Below, one piece after another: positions 54,906 through 63,405 of a stretch of 64,000 bases of DNA. The stretch is from Bacteroidetes bacterium GWB2_32_14. GTDB lineage: Bacteria; Bacteroidota; Bacteroidia; Bacteroidales; UBA12077. Each line of letters opens with the position of its first letter. The first letter of the stretch is position 1. Under the pieces are notes generated by a model. That model was not told the origin of the DNA and ran no database searches. It saw only the letters and a program-made list of their open reading frames with translations. The translations under genes and the position numbers were made by a program. The DNA is taken from positions 1 to 64,000 of the forward strand of contig MENK01000017.1 in assembly GCA_001768235.1 (NCBI GenBank), written 5' to 3'.

Positions 54906-54939
54906 AACAAAAACCCCGATTTTTCGGGGTTTTTGTTTT
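54904..54939. terminator. Strong bidirectional terminator
   Basis: A 16-bp perfect stem (AAAACAAAAACCCCGA and its complement) with a TTTT loop lies between the phosphatase gene and the convergent deoxyhypusine-synthase homologue. It has T-rich tails on both strands. The left arm begins inside the stop codon of the phosphatase gene. Confidence 0.88.
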
Positions 54940-54959
54940 AATCATATTTTAAAATTCAT

Positions 54960-55934
54960 TTACCAATTTAAAATCCAGGCAAAAATTAAAGGAGCAACAA
55001 TTGTTGCATCCGACTCAACAATAAATTTAGGGGTATTAATATCCAATTTTCCCCAGGTAATTTTTTCATTTGGCACGGCTCCGGAATAAGATCCATAGCT
55101 TGTTGTAGAATCTGAAATCTGGCAGAAATAACTCCAGAAAGGGATGTTATGCATTTCCATGTCCTGATACAACATGGGTACAACACATATTGGAAAATCA
55201 CCGGCAATACCGCCACCAATCTGGAAAAATCCAACCCCTTTTCCTCCTGAGTTCTTAATGTACCAATCGGCAAGTGTTGTCATGTATTCAATACCCGACT
55301 TCATTGTCGATGGTTTAAGATCTCCTTTAATGCAATAGGAAGCAAAAATATTTCCCATGGTACTGTCTTCCCATCCCGGAACGATTATCGGAAGATTTTT
55401 TTCAGCAGCAGCAATCATCCATGAGTTTTTCCGGTCGATTTCGTAGTACTGTTCTAAAACGCCTGAAAGAATCATTTTATACATGTATTCATGAGGTAAA
55501 TATCGTTCCCCTTTATCATTGGCTTCTTTCCATAATTTGTAAATGTGCTTTTGCAATCGTCGGAAAGCTTCTTCTTCAGGAATACAGGTATCTGTAACCC
55601 GGTTAAGTCCTTTTTCTAAAAGTTCCCATTCTTCCTGGGGTGTAAGGTCGCGGTAATGAGGAACTCTTTTGTAATGACTGTGAGCAACAAGATTCATTAA
55701 ATCTTCTTCTAAATTTGCTCCTGTGCAGGAAATGATCTGAACTTTATCCTGACGAATCATTTCGGCAAGGCTTTTGCCAAGTTCGCCTGTACTCATTGCT
55801 CCTGCAAGGGTAATCATCATTTTACCCCCTTCTGCTAAATGTTTTTCGTAACCAACGGCTGCATCTTTAAGTGCAGCAGCATTAAAATGCAAAAAATGCT
55901 CTTCAATAAATTGAGATATGGTATTTCTTTTCAT
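54960..55934 (-). CDS. Deoxyhypusine synthase family protein
   Basis: The 324-residue protein is a full-length DHS-fold enzyme. Features include the NAD-binding LAGAMSTGELGKSLAEMI (~43-60), ISCTGANLEEDLMNLVAHSH (~73-92), GVGFFQIGGGIAGDFPI (~235-251) and the catalytic Lys in KITWGKLD (about Lys296). In eukaryotes DHS transfers aminobutyl from spermidine to eIF5A. Bacterial relatives more often act on a free amine, as homospermidine synthase does. It is the last gene of a minus-strand set with arginine decarboxylase and agmatinase, so a polyamine role is most likely. Exact product is unknown. Confidence 0.85.
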   Translation of the reverse strand: MKRNTISQFIEEHFLHFNAAALKDAAVGYEKHLAEGGKMMITLAGAMSTGELGKSLAEMIRQDKVQIISCTGANLEEDLMNLVAHSHYKRVPHYRDLTPQEEWELLEKGLNRVTDTCIPEEEAFRRLQKHIYKLWKEANDKGERYLPHEYMYKMILSGVLEQYYEIDRKNSWMIAAAEKNLPIIVPGWEDSTMGNIFASYCIKGDLKPSTMKSGIEYMTTLADWYIKNSGGKGVGFFQIGGGIAGDFPICVVPMLYQDMEMHNIPFWSYFCQISDSTTSYGSYSGAVPNEKITWGKLDINTPKFIVESDATIVAPLIFAWILNW

Positions 55935-56033
55935 AGTATCTGTATTTTTTTATTCTTTTTAATTGATAAATGCCTAAATTTTAGAGTGCCTAAAATACTT
56001 AAAGTTTAATTTTTAAGTACTTTTAACTTTAGT

Positions 56034-56888
56034 TCACTTTAAGTATTTTTTATTATAAACGTAACTTAATAGTTTATAATAGAGTTTTGCTGCAAGAAAA
56101 TCGGGCCCTTTGTTCGCTTTATTTGGACAAAGTTCCATGATATCGAAGCCAACAACATGTTTATTTTGAACTACAAGTTTTATAAAATCAATAACCTGAA
56201 ACCAGTTTAACCCACCGGGTTCGGGTGTTCCTGTTGATGGCATTATGGAAGAGTCGAACACATCGAGATCGATAGTTATAAAAACAGTATCTGTAATTTT
56301 TGATAATGCTTCCTGCATCCAATCTGGATTTGAATGGATTTGATGAGAGAAAAAACAATTTTCTTTTTTCAAGTATTGTTTTTCTTCAACATCCATACTG
56401 CGAATACCAATCTGTACCAGGTTGGTTGTAAATTGGGCTTCGTGAACAGCACAGGCATGGTTACATGCTGATTCTTCATATTCTTTTCTTAAATCTGCAT
56501 GTGCATCAAATTGTAAAACAGTAAGATTTTTGAAGTTTTCTTTGAATGCACGAATAGACCCTATGCTAACGGAATGCTCTCCACCAAACAGGGTTACAAA
56601 TTTACCCTGTTTTATATATCCAGAAGCAATATCGTGTACAACATCAACCATTTTTTCAGGTGATGAGTTTTCTGTTACAGGATTGGCTAAAAATACGCCG
56701 TTTTTATATACTTCGGAATCGGTTTCAATATCGTAAAGTTCCATATTTGCAGAAGCATCTAAAAATGCATCGGGACCTTTGTCGGAACCTTTAATCCAAG
56801 TGCTTGTACCGTCGTAAGGAACAGGGATTAGTACTATTTTAGCTGTTTCAAGCTTTGCATATTCATCAGGGATACCAGCGTAATTCAT
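56034..56888 (-). CDS. speB: Agmatinase (ureohydrolase family)
   Basis: The 284-residue enzyme has the ureohydrolase manganese motifs GGEHSVSIGSIRAF, QFDAHADLR and TIDLDVFDSSIMPSTGTPEP. The substrate-loop EPGGLNW and terminal region fit agmatinase rather than arginase. It converts agmatine to putrescine plus urea. It starts 26 bp after the decarboxylase that makes agmatine. The stop codon lies inside an AT-rich interspersed repeat (see 55972-56045). Confidence 0.9.
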   Translation of the reverse strand: MNYAGIPDEYAKLETAKIVLIPVPYDGTSTWIKGSDKGPDAFLDASANMELYDIETDSEVYKNGVFLANPVTENSSPEKMVDVVHDIASGYIKQGKFVTLFGGEHSVSIGSIRAFKENFKNLTVLQFDAHADLRKEYEESACNHACAVHEAQFTTNLVQIGIRSMDVEEKQYLKKENCFFSHQIHSNPDWMQEALSKITDTVFITIDLDVFDSSIMPSTGTPEPGGLNWFQVIDFIKLVVQNKHVVGFDIMELCPNKANKGPDFLAAKLYYKLLSYVYNKKYLK

Positions 56889-56914
56889 GTTATAGGTTTA
56901 ATAATTAAAAGGAT

Positions 56915-58306
56915 TTAATACCCCAGAATCTGAAGCATATCAAGAGGAGTTTGCTCATCAGAAAATAATTCATAAATGAATTTTCCTTTTTTATCTTTAT
57001 CAATAATGATTTGTTTTGGAAAAGGGATTAAACAATGTTGTATTCCTCCAAAACCACTGAGAGAATCCTGGTAGGCGCCGGTATTAAAAAATCCAATATA
57101 CAGAGTTTCTCCGGATGATACTTTTGGCAGATAAATAGCATTGCTATGCTGCTCGGAGTTGTAATAATCGTCGCTATCACAGGTTAAACCACCAAGAAAA
57201 ACCCTTTCGTAAGTATTGTTCCACTTATTAATGGGTAACATAATAAATTTCTTATTTATTGCCCAGCTATCGGGGAGTGTAGTCATAAACGAACTATCGA
57301 TCATGTTCCAAACCTCACGGTCGTTTTGTTTTTTCTGGCCTAAAACAGAATAAATTAAACCACCGCTTTCGCCAACTGTGAACGATCCGAATTCGGTAAA
57401 AAGATTGGGCTCTTTTAAATTGTTTGCTTCACAATAAAGTTTTATTTGTGACACAATCTCTTCGACCATATATTCGTAATCGTAATCAAAGGACATGGTA
57501 TTTTTTATAGGAAAACCACCACCAATGTTTAATGAATCGAGTTCGGGACACACTTTTTTGAGTTCGCCATAAACATTCAAACACTTTCCTAATTCACTCC
57601 AGTAATAAGAATTGTCTTTAATCCCGGTATTAATGAAAAAGTGAAGCATTTTTAATTTGATATTCGGATTTTCGCGAATTTTCTTTTTATAGAATGGAAC
57701 AATATCTTTATAACCAATTCCGAGCCTTGATGTATAAAATTCGAACTTGGGTTCTTCTTCTGAAGCAATTCGTATTCCGACCTGGAAAGGTACTTCAACT
57801 CTTTCTTCGAATTGGTTTATCTCGTAAATATTATCGATTACAGGAATCGTGTTTTTAAAACCGTTATTTATTAACCGGGCAATATTATCGATGTATGCTT
57901 CGCGTTTATACCCATTACAAATAATGTACGTTGATTTGTCGATTTTCTTATCTTCAAAAAGTTTTTCTACAATATTGATATCAAACGCAGAAGAAGTTTC
58001 GATATGGATATCGTTTTTTAAAGCTTCGTGTAATACATGCTTAAAATGAGAGCTTTTAGTGCAATAACAATAAAAATAATCACTTTTATAGTCTGTTTTT
58101 TCCATTGCATTGGCAAACCATTTTTTAGCTCTTTTTATTTGATTTGATATCTGGGGGAGATATGTGAATTTAAGAGGCGTTCCGTATTGTTCAATAATAT
58201 CCATTAATGGAATTTTGTGGAACAGGAGATTGTCATCATCCAACTCAAACTCTTTTTGAGGAAAGTCAAAGGTTTGTTCAATTAAATCAGCGTATTTGAT
58301 TTTCAT
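56915..58306 (-). CDS. Arginine decarboxylase, fold-III PLP enzyme
   Basis: The 463-residue protein is a PLP alanine-racemase-fold decarboxylase of the short Bacteroidota arginine-decarboxylase group. The PLP-binding Lys is in YFYCYCTKSSHFKHVL (~residue 80). The segments LNIGGGFPIKN and LFTEFGSFTVGESGG (phosphate-binding Gly and Glu) follow, and ICNGYKREAYIDN lies between. The family includes enzymes for related amino acids, but the adjacent agmatinase makes arginine the best substrate. It is the first gene of the polyamine operon. It is shorter than the ~630-residue SpeA of E. coli, as expected for this group. Confidence 0.82.
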   Translation of the reverse strand: MKIKYADLIEQTFDFPQKEFELDDDNLLFHKIPLMDIIEQYGTPLKFTYLPQISNQIKRAKKWFANAMEKTDYKSDYFYCYCTKSSHFKHVLHEALKNDIHIETSSAFDINIVEKLFEDKKIDKSTYIICNGYKREAYIDNIARLINNGFKNTIPVIDNIYEINQFEERVEVPFQVGIRIASEEEPKFEFYTSRLGIGYKDIVPFYKKKIRENPNIKLKMLHFFINTGIKDNSYYWSELGKCLNVYGELKKVCPELDSLNIGGGFPIKNTMSFDYDYEYMVEEIVSQIKLYCEANNLKEPNLFTEFGSFTVGESGGLIYSVLGQKKQNDREVWNMIDSSFMTTLPDSWAINKKFIMLPINKWNNTYERVFLGGLTCDSDDYYNSEQHSNAIYLPKVSSGETLYIGFFNTGAYQDSLSGFGGIQHCLIPFPKQIIIDKDKKGKFIYELFSDEQTPLDMLQILGY

Positions 58307-58432
58307 TCATAAAAAGGTATAATTGATTAATAAAGCGCAAAATAAACAAAATTAATTCAGAATATTTTATAAAATGTAAATGAATTTAAAGTTACGAATT
58401 AAATTGATGGGATCAAATTTTATAAAATAATA

Positions 58433-58455
58433 AAAGCCGCTGATTATGCGGCTTT
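58433..58455 (-). terminator. Terminator of the SPOR-protein gene
   Basis: An 8-bp GC-rich stem AAAGCCGC / GCGGCTTT with a 7-nt loop, A-rich on its left side (T-rich on the minus transcript), lies 20 bp after the minus-strand stop at 58475. Confidence 0.78.
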
Positions 58456-58474
58456 AAAAAATATTTCAGGTAAA

Positions 58475-59587
58475 TTAATAATATAATATCCAGGTTTGTA
58501 CTTTCTTTTCCTGTGTTAAAAATTTATATTCTGCAAGAGCTTTTTGTTTATCGGTAAATGAACTATAACTTACTGCATGCATCCCGTTTCTTTCAGCAAG
58601 TTTTTCTGCGGGGTAACCTTGTTCCTGTAGTTTCTTTAAGTATGAACTTGCATAAGCATCGTTTTTAAAACTTCCTGCAATAATATAATATTTTTTTTGC
58701 CCCGGAACAGCTTGTTGAGTAGCTGTTATTGATTGTTTTTGTTCAACAACTTTTTCTTCTTTTGGTTGTTGTCCCCGGGTTGTTGGTTCTTCTTTAATTG
58801 TTTTTTCTTTCGATTCTTTTTTTGATTCCAGCTTAGTTGTTTTTCCAATTTCTTTTGAATTTTTAGTAAGTACCTTGCTTACAATATTAAAATTGAGCAA
58901 AGCCCAAATAAAAATTGCTGCAAGAGGCAGTCCAATAGCAATAGACCAAACAAGGCCTTTGTTAATTGATGAATTTGATTTTTTTGATTCGTATTGTATA
59001 ACTGGTTTTGTTTTTGTCATAACAGGTTGTGTAATTTCAGTTTTAGGAATTTCCCTAACAGGTTCATCTACTGGTATAGTTTCTTTAACAGGTTCTTTAA
59101 TTTCTTCAATTATTTCCACTGATTTTTTAGCTGGTTCTTTTATCGTTTTTTTCTGAGCTTCTTTCGTTTTTGGTTCTTTTGTTTTTTTTGGTTCAACAGG
59201 AATTTTATCCTGTTTTTGTTCTTTTTCAACAACATCGTGAACTACTGGTATAAACTGAACTTTTCCTTGTTTGTCGGATGTAAAGCTTCCAAAAGATTTT
59301 ATTTCATAAGGGTTTTCGTTATCGAGCTGGCTCTTTACTTCTTCAATAAATTTTTTAATTTTTTCAGATGCTTCTGCTTTACTAATTCCTTCTTTTGAAA
59401 TAATGTATTTCTCAAGTAGCTCGTCGTTAAATTTTAAAAAAGGACTGAAATAAACATCATTAAGTTTTTCTTCAAGAGTATTTGCATCTTTACTTTTTGA
59501 TGTGGTTCTCACCAAAAATGCTCCATAGTTTGGTATAATAACCCTGTTATTCGTGGCAAGTAATTCCTGAATATAAGTTGCAATCAT
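58475..59587 (-). CDS. HU-CCDC81-like / SPOR-domain membrane protein
   Basis: The 370-residue protein combines two N-terminal HU/CCDC81-type modules (~1-110, with YIQELLATNNRVIIPNYGAF and NPYEIKSFGSF), a Lys/Glu/Pro-rich linker (~120-215), one TM helix (~216-236, VWSIAIGLPLAAIFIWALLN), a second charged linker and a C-terminal SPOR domain (~295-370, YYIIAGSFKNDAYASSYLKK). SPOR domains bind denuded peptidoglycan at division sites. The cytoplasmic HU-like part could touch DNA or a cytoplasmic partner. This is a characteristic Bacteroidota architecture for an envelope/division protein. Confidence 0.88.
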   Translation of the reverse strand: MIATYIQELLATNNRVIIPNYGAFLVRTTSKSKDANTLEEKLNDVYFSPFLKFNDELLEKYIISKEGISKAEASEKIKKFIEEVKSQLDNENPYEIKSFGSFTSDKQGKVQFIPVVHDVVEKEQKQDKIPVEPKKTKEPKTKEAQKKTIKEPAKKSVEIIEEIKEPVKETIPVDEPVREIPKTEITQPVMTKTKPVIQYESKKSNSSINKGLVWSIAIGLPLAAIFIWALLNFNIVSKVLTKNSKEIGKTTKLESKKESKEKTIKEEPTTRGQQPKEEKVVEQKQSITATQQAVPGQKKYYIIAGSFKNDAYASSYLKKLQEQGYPAEKLAERNGMHAVSYSSFTDKQKALAEYKFLTQEKKVQTWILYY

Positions 59588-59750
59588 GATTTTTAGTATT
59601 TAATGTTTGCAAATAAAAATATAAAAGTAAGAAATTTATAATTAATATGATACAAATTGTAATTACAGGAAATTAACAAAAACAAAATTTATCGAAACTC
59701 TTTTAAAGATGTATGTTAATAAAAATCAGTCAAATAAAAATCAGTAATTT

Positions 59751-62700
59751 TTAGTTTGCAGAAAACGCTTTATTTATAGCATAAAGCAAGTTTTCCACGG
59801 TTATTGGTTTACACATGTAATTATAGAAATCAGCACTATTACAAAGATTTTCAATGTCAACCTGGTCGTATGCTGTTTGAACAATAATTTTAAGGTTTTT
59901 ATTTAATTTTTTTATTTGCCGTGTAGCTTCTATACCATCCATTACAGGCATTTTTATATCCATCAAAACCAGGTCAATTTGATTATTGCTGGCACATATT
60001 TCAACTGCTTGTTTCCCGTCTTTTGCCCACAGGATTTTTGCTTTTGTTGGAGACAATGCTTCTTCAATAAACAAGTAATTTGTTGAAATATCTTCTGCAA
60101 CAAGTACTACCTTATTTTGCCAGTTAAATTCATGTTCCTGCTGGTCTTCGTTTGTATTTTTCTCGAATTTTTGTTCAACAGGTTCTAACGGGAGAGTGAA
60201 AAATATATTTGTTCCCTGGTTTGGTGTTGACTGGGCCCAGATATCGCCACCTAAATAATGAATAATTTTTTTAGCTATTGTTAATCCTATTCCAATTCCA
60301 CCATATTCGCGGGTAAATGATTCGTCTGCCTGGCGAAACATTTCATATATGCTTTCGAATTTTTCGCTTGCAATTCCTATTCCGGAGTCAATAATATAAA
60401 ACTGAATTGAATTATCTTCTTTCAGCGAGTAACCAAATTCTATAAATCCTTTAGAAGTAAATTTTACAGCATTTTCGATTAAATTAAAAAATACCTGGTA
60501 GAGTCTTTGTGGATCTGTTATTATTGTAAAATTTTTTCTTTTAACACCTTTATTTACCGATAAACGGATTTCTTTATTAGGCATAGTCAAAATCCGACTG
60601 CTGAATTCCTGATACAAGTCAGAAATAAGGTTATTTACATAACATTCTGTTTTTTTAATTTCAATTTTTCCTGATTGGATTTTTGAAATATCAATAATAT
60701 CGTCAATAATTTTAAGCAGGTTAAAGCTATTTTCGTTTATCAGGGTGTTTAATTTAACACGTTCTTCGTAAGGCACATCCTCGTCAAGCAATAAATTAGA
60801 GAACCCAATAATTGCATTCATTGGTGTTCTGATCTCGTGCGAAAGGTTTGCCAGGAATGCAGTTTTTAATTTATCGGCTTCTTCGGCTTTTTCTTTTGCT
60901 TTAATCAGTTCTTTTTCACTTTGTTTACGCGTGGTGATATCTTCAGATATAAATACAAAATGAGTTATTTCGCCTTTATCGTTTTTAACGGGTGAAATTG
61001 AAACCAGTTCCCAGTATTTGTCCCCGTTTTTCTTAATGTTTTGAAACTCCCCCTGCCAGTCTGAGCCTGTTACAACAATATCCATAATATCCTGATAAAT
61101 ACTTTTTGAAAGTTCTTCGGACCTGAGGATACTTATTTCTTTACCGGCGACATCATTGGCCGAATATCCTGTAATTTGGGTAAAACTGGGATTTACATAT
61201 TCAATTTCACCTTTAAGGTTAGTAATAACAACACAGGTAGGTGAGTGTTGGATAGCATTTGATAATAGTTTAAGTTGAAGTTCTGTTTTTTTCTTGTTTG
61301 TAATATCAAGCGAAACGCCTCCAATATGCCAATTGTTATCGGTTCCCCTGAATCGAAACTTGTGAGTTAAAAATGAATTTAGATTTCCTGTACGGTCGGG
61401 AAGTTCTTCTTCTAAAACCAATATTTCTCCTGCAATAGTATTGTGGTCTTCCTGAATTATTCGTGTAGCATATTTTTCAGAAAAAAGTTCTTGTGGTAAT
61501 TTCCCGATACTATTTTCACTCAGGATTGAATTTTGTAAATACTTATTAATGTAAACCATCCTGCTTTCTTCATCTTTAATAAATACACCAACAGGAATGT
61601 TGTCCATAAAAAAGGAGAATTGCTGTTCGGTTCTTTTTAGAGCCTCTTCAATTTCAACGCGTTTTGAAATATCTTTAAAATCTTCAATTATTCCTAATAC
61701 TTCACCATTGTGGCCCTTAAAGGCTACGGAAGTAATTATACCGGGAATAATAACGTTATGGGCATTCTTCTTTTTTATATCCTGTTCAACATGTTCTTCT
61801 CCGTTTTTAATCCTGTTTAACGGGCACTCGGAAGTATGACAATGAGGCCCCGGAAATATATCATAACATTTTTTACCCTCGGCATTTTCTTTGCTTATTC
61901 CCGACATGGTTGTAAATGTCCGGTTTACACGCAGTATATTGTGATCGTTATCGATTAAGCGCATGCTGTTTCCCGTGGTATTGAAAATCTGGTTTAACTC
62001 GGCATTGGTTTTTAAAATTTCTTTCGATTTTTCGGCCAATCGTTTATCCACGGAATCGTGTAGATCGAAAAACTTATGTAATATGATATTAAAAGAAAAG
62101 TGAAGAATAAGAAAAACGGAAGAGAGAATAAGGATTATTATCAGCAACGATTTGTATACGGTAACCTGGAATTGATTTTCAAGCTGGGTAATTTCTTTTA
62201 TAAAAACAACACCTGTAAATCCATCATATTTAAAACTGTTTTGAATGTCAACAATATCGTAGTAGTAATGTTTATCGTTAAATTTTACTTTCCCGGGTTG
62301 AATTTTATTGTCAATAATTTTTATTTGTGAAAACAGGGGGTTGTTATATTGCGAGTGGATTAAAAGATTACTGCCAGAACCCTGGTCGGAAATTGAACTT
62401 ACAATTGATGCTGATGTTTGGTTCTTATTAAAAATACTGGCAACATGTATGGTAAATTTATTTGATATTTGATCAACAACTTCGTTTTCTCGCAACCCAA
62501 ACTCGATACACCCAATATACCTGCCATTAAGAAACATGGGTTCAACAATTTTATAAAATAAATTTCCTTCACAGAACTCGAATCCTGAAACTTTTTTATT
62601 TGATTTGTTTACTCTGCCAACAAATGATTCTGATGATGCGGACTTCATGTACATTCCCGGGCCAATCTCTGTATTTAGCGCGAGGTTGTTATCTGCAGTA

Positions 62701-63038
62701 TAAAAGTTTATAATAAAATAGTATGGATCTTCGGATTTTAAAACACTGTAAAAAGGAAATACTTTTTTATACAGGTCATCGGTATTGTTTTTGGAGAAAT
62801 CAGCTTTAATTTCAGGATTATTTAAGAAAAATTGTATCTTCTCCCTATAAATAGTGTTGGTGTTATATAATACATTTTTTAATTCAACCTGAATGACCTC
62901 ATTGTCTTTTTGAATTTGCCAGTTAAGATAATTTTTCTGATTATTTATATTTAGATAAAAATAGATCGCACAAAGTACTAACAGTACAGACATTACTGCT
63001 AATATTGTTTTAAATTTAAATCTTTTTTCGAAATCCAT
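59751..63038 (-). CDS. Multi-PAS hybrid histidine kinase
   Basis: The 1095-residue sensor (from ATG 63038) has TM1 (~11-30), a periplasmic Cache-like domain (~40-300), TM2 (~300-325) and three PAS domains (~345-450, ~465-580, ~585-710). HisKA with SHEIRTPMNAIIGF, HATPase_c (DSGIGIA, GGIGIGLTIAKKI) and a receiver with Asp in LVLMDIKMPVMDGIEA follow. The first PAS has a cluster of Cys and His (CYDIFPGPHCHTSECPL). An upstream ATG at 63119 would add a second hydrophobic stretch and is less likely. It is the closest minus-strand gene upstream of the SPOR gene. Confidence 0.85.
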   Translation of the reverse strand: MDFEKRFKFKTILAVMSVLLVLCAIYFYLNINNQKNYLNWQIQKDNEVIQVELKNVLYNTNTIYREKIQFFLNNPEIKADFSKNNTDDLYKKVFPFYSVLKSEDPYYFIINFYTADNNLALNTEIGPGMYMKSASSESFVGRVNKSNKKVSGFEFCEGNLFYKIVEPMFLNGRYIGCIEFGLRENEVVDQISNKFTIHVASIFNKNQTSASIVSSISDQGSGSNLLIHSQYNNPLFSQIKIIDNKIQPGKVKFNDKHYYYDIVDIQNSFKYDGFTGVVFIKEITQLENQFQVTVYKSLLIIILILSSVFLILHFSFNIILHKFFDLHDSVDKRLAEKSKEILKTNAELNQIFNTTGNSMRLIDNDHNILRVNRTFTTMSGISKENAEGKKCYDIFPGPHCHTSECPLNRIKNGEEHVEQDIKKKNAHNVIIPGIITSVAFKGHNGEVLGIIEDFKDISKRVEIEEALKRTEQQFSFFMDNIPVGVFIKDEESRMVYINKYLQNSILSENSIGKLPQELFSEKYATRIIQEDHNTIAGEILVLEEELPDRTGNLNSFLTHKFRFRGTDNNWHIGGVSLDITNKKKTELQLKLLSNAIQHSPTCVVITNLKGEIEYVNPSFTQITGYSANDVAGKEISILRSEELSKSIYQDIMDIVVTGSDWQGEFQNIKKNGDKYWELVSISPVKNDKGEITHFVFISEDITTRKQSEKELIKAKEKAEEADKLKTAFLANLSHEIRTPMNAIIGFSNLLLDEDVPYEERVKLNTLINENSFNLLKIIDDIIDISKIQSGKIEIKKTECYVNNLISDLYQEFSSRILTMPNKEIRLSVNKGVKRKNFTIITDPQRLYQVFFNLIENAVKFTSKGFIEFGYSLKEDNSIQFYIIDSGIGIASEKFESIYEMFRQADESFTREYGGIGIGLTIAKKIIHYLGGDIWAQSTPNQGTNIFFTLPLEPVEQKFEKNTNEDQQEHEFNWQNKVVLVAEDISTNYLFIEEALSPTKAKILWAKDGKQAVEICASNNQIDLVLMDIKMPVMDGIEATRQIKKLNKNLKIIVQTAYDQVDIENLCNSADFYNYMCKPITVENLLYAINKAFSAN

Positions 63039-63344
63039 TAACTGTTTATAATTCTTAACAGTATTTAAAAGCACCAGCAAATAAAACAAAAAATTTGATA
63101 CAAAAAAAACTACGGTCAATAGGTTTGTAAACTTTTTATTAAGAATAGATAAAAAAACATATTCTATATTTGTTAATAAAAAGAGACTTTATTCTATAAG
63201 CTCCATAATATCAATGCAATATAAAAAGTCTGGTATTTTCATTAAACGTTAAAATTTTGACGAATTGTTTTTATATTTTTATAATTGAATTTTAAAAGGG
63301 TTGTTTTAATAATCAAGAGAACAAGTATAAACAAAAAAGAACCT

Positions 63345-63352
63345 TATTTTTG
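63345..63352 (+). promoter_or_regulatory. Possible promoter element for the acyloxyacyl-hydrolase gene
   Basis: TATTTTTG fits the -7 TAnnTTTG element, 54 bp before the start at 63406. No good -33 box is visible. Confidence 0.35.
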
Positions 63353-63405
63353 TAAAGCGGGAAAAAATAAACATAAAAAATCTCTCTTAGAATTAATATA
63401 AAAAG

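Noticed and set aside
63039-63119. Upstream start of the multi-PAS kinase
   Set aside because: Using 63119 would add a second hydrophobic stretch before the real TM1 and give an odd topology. It cannot be excluded.
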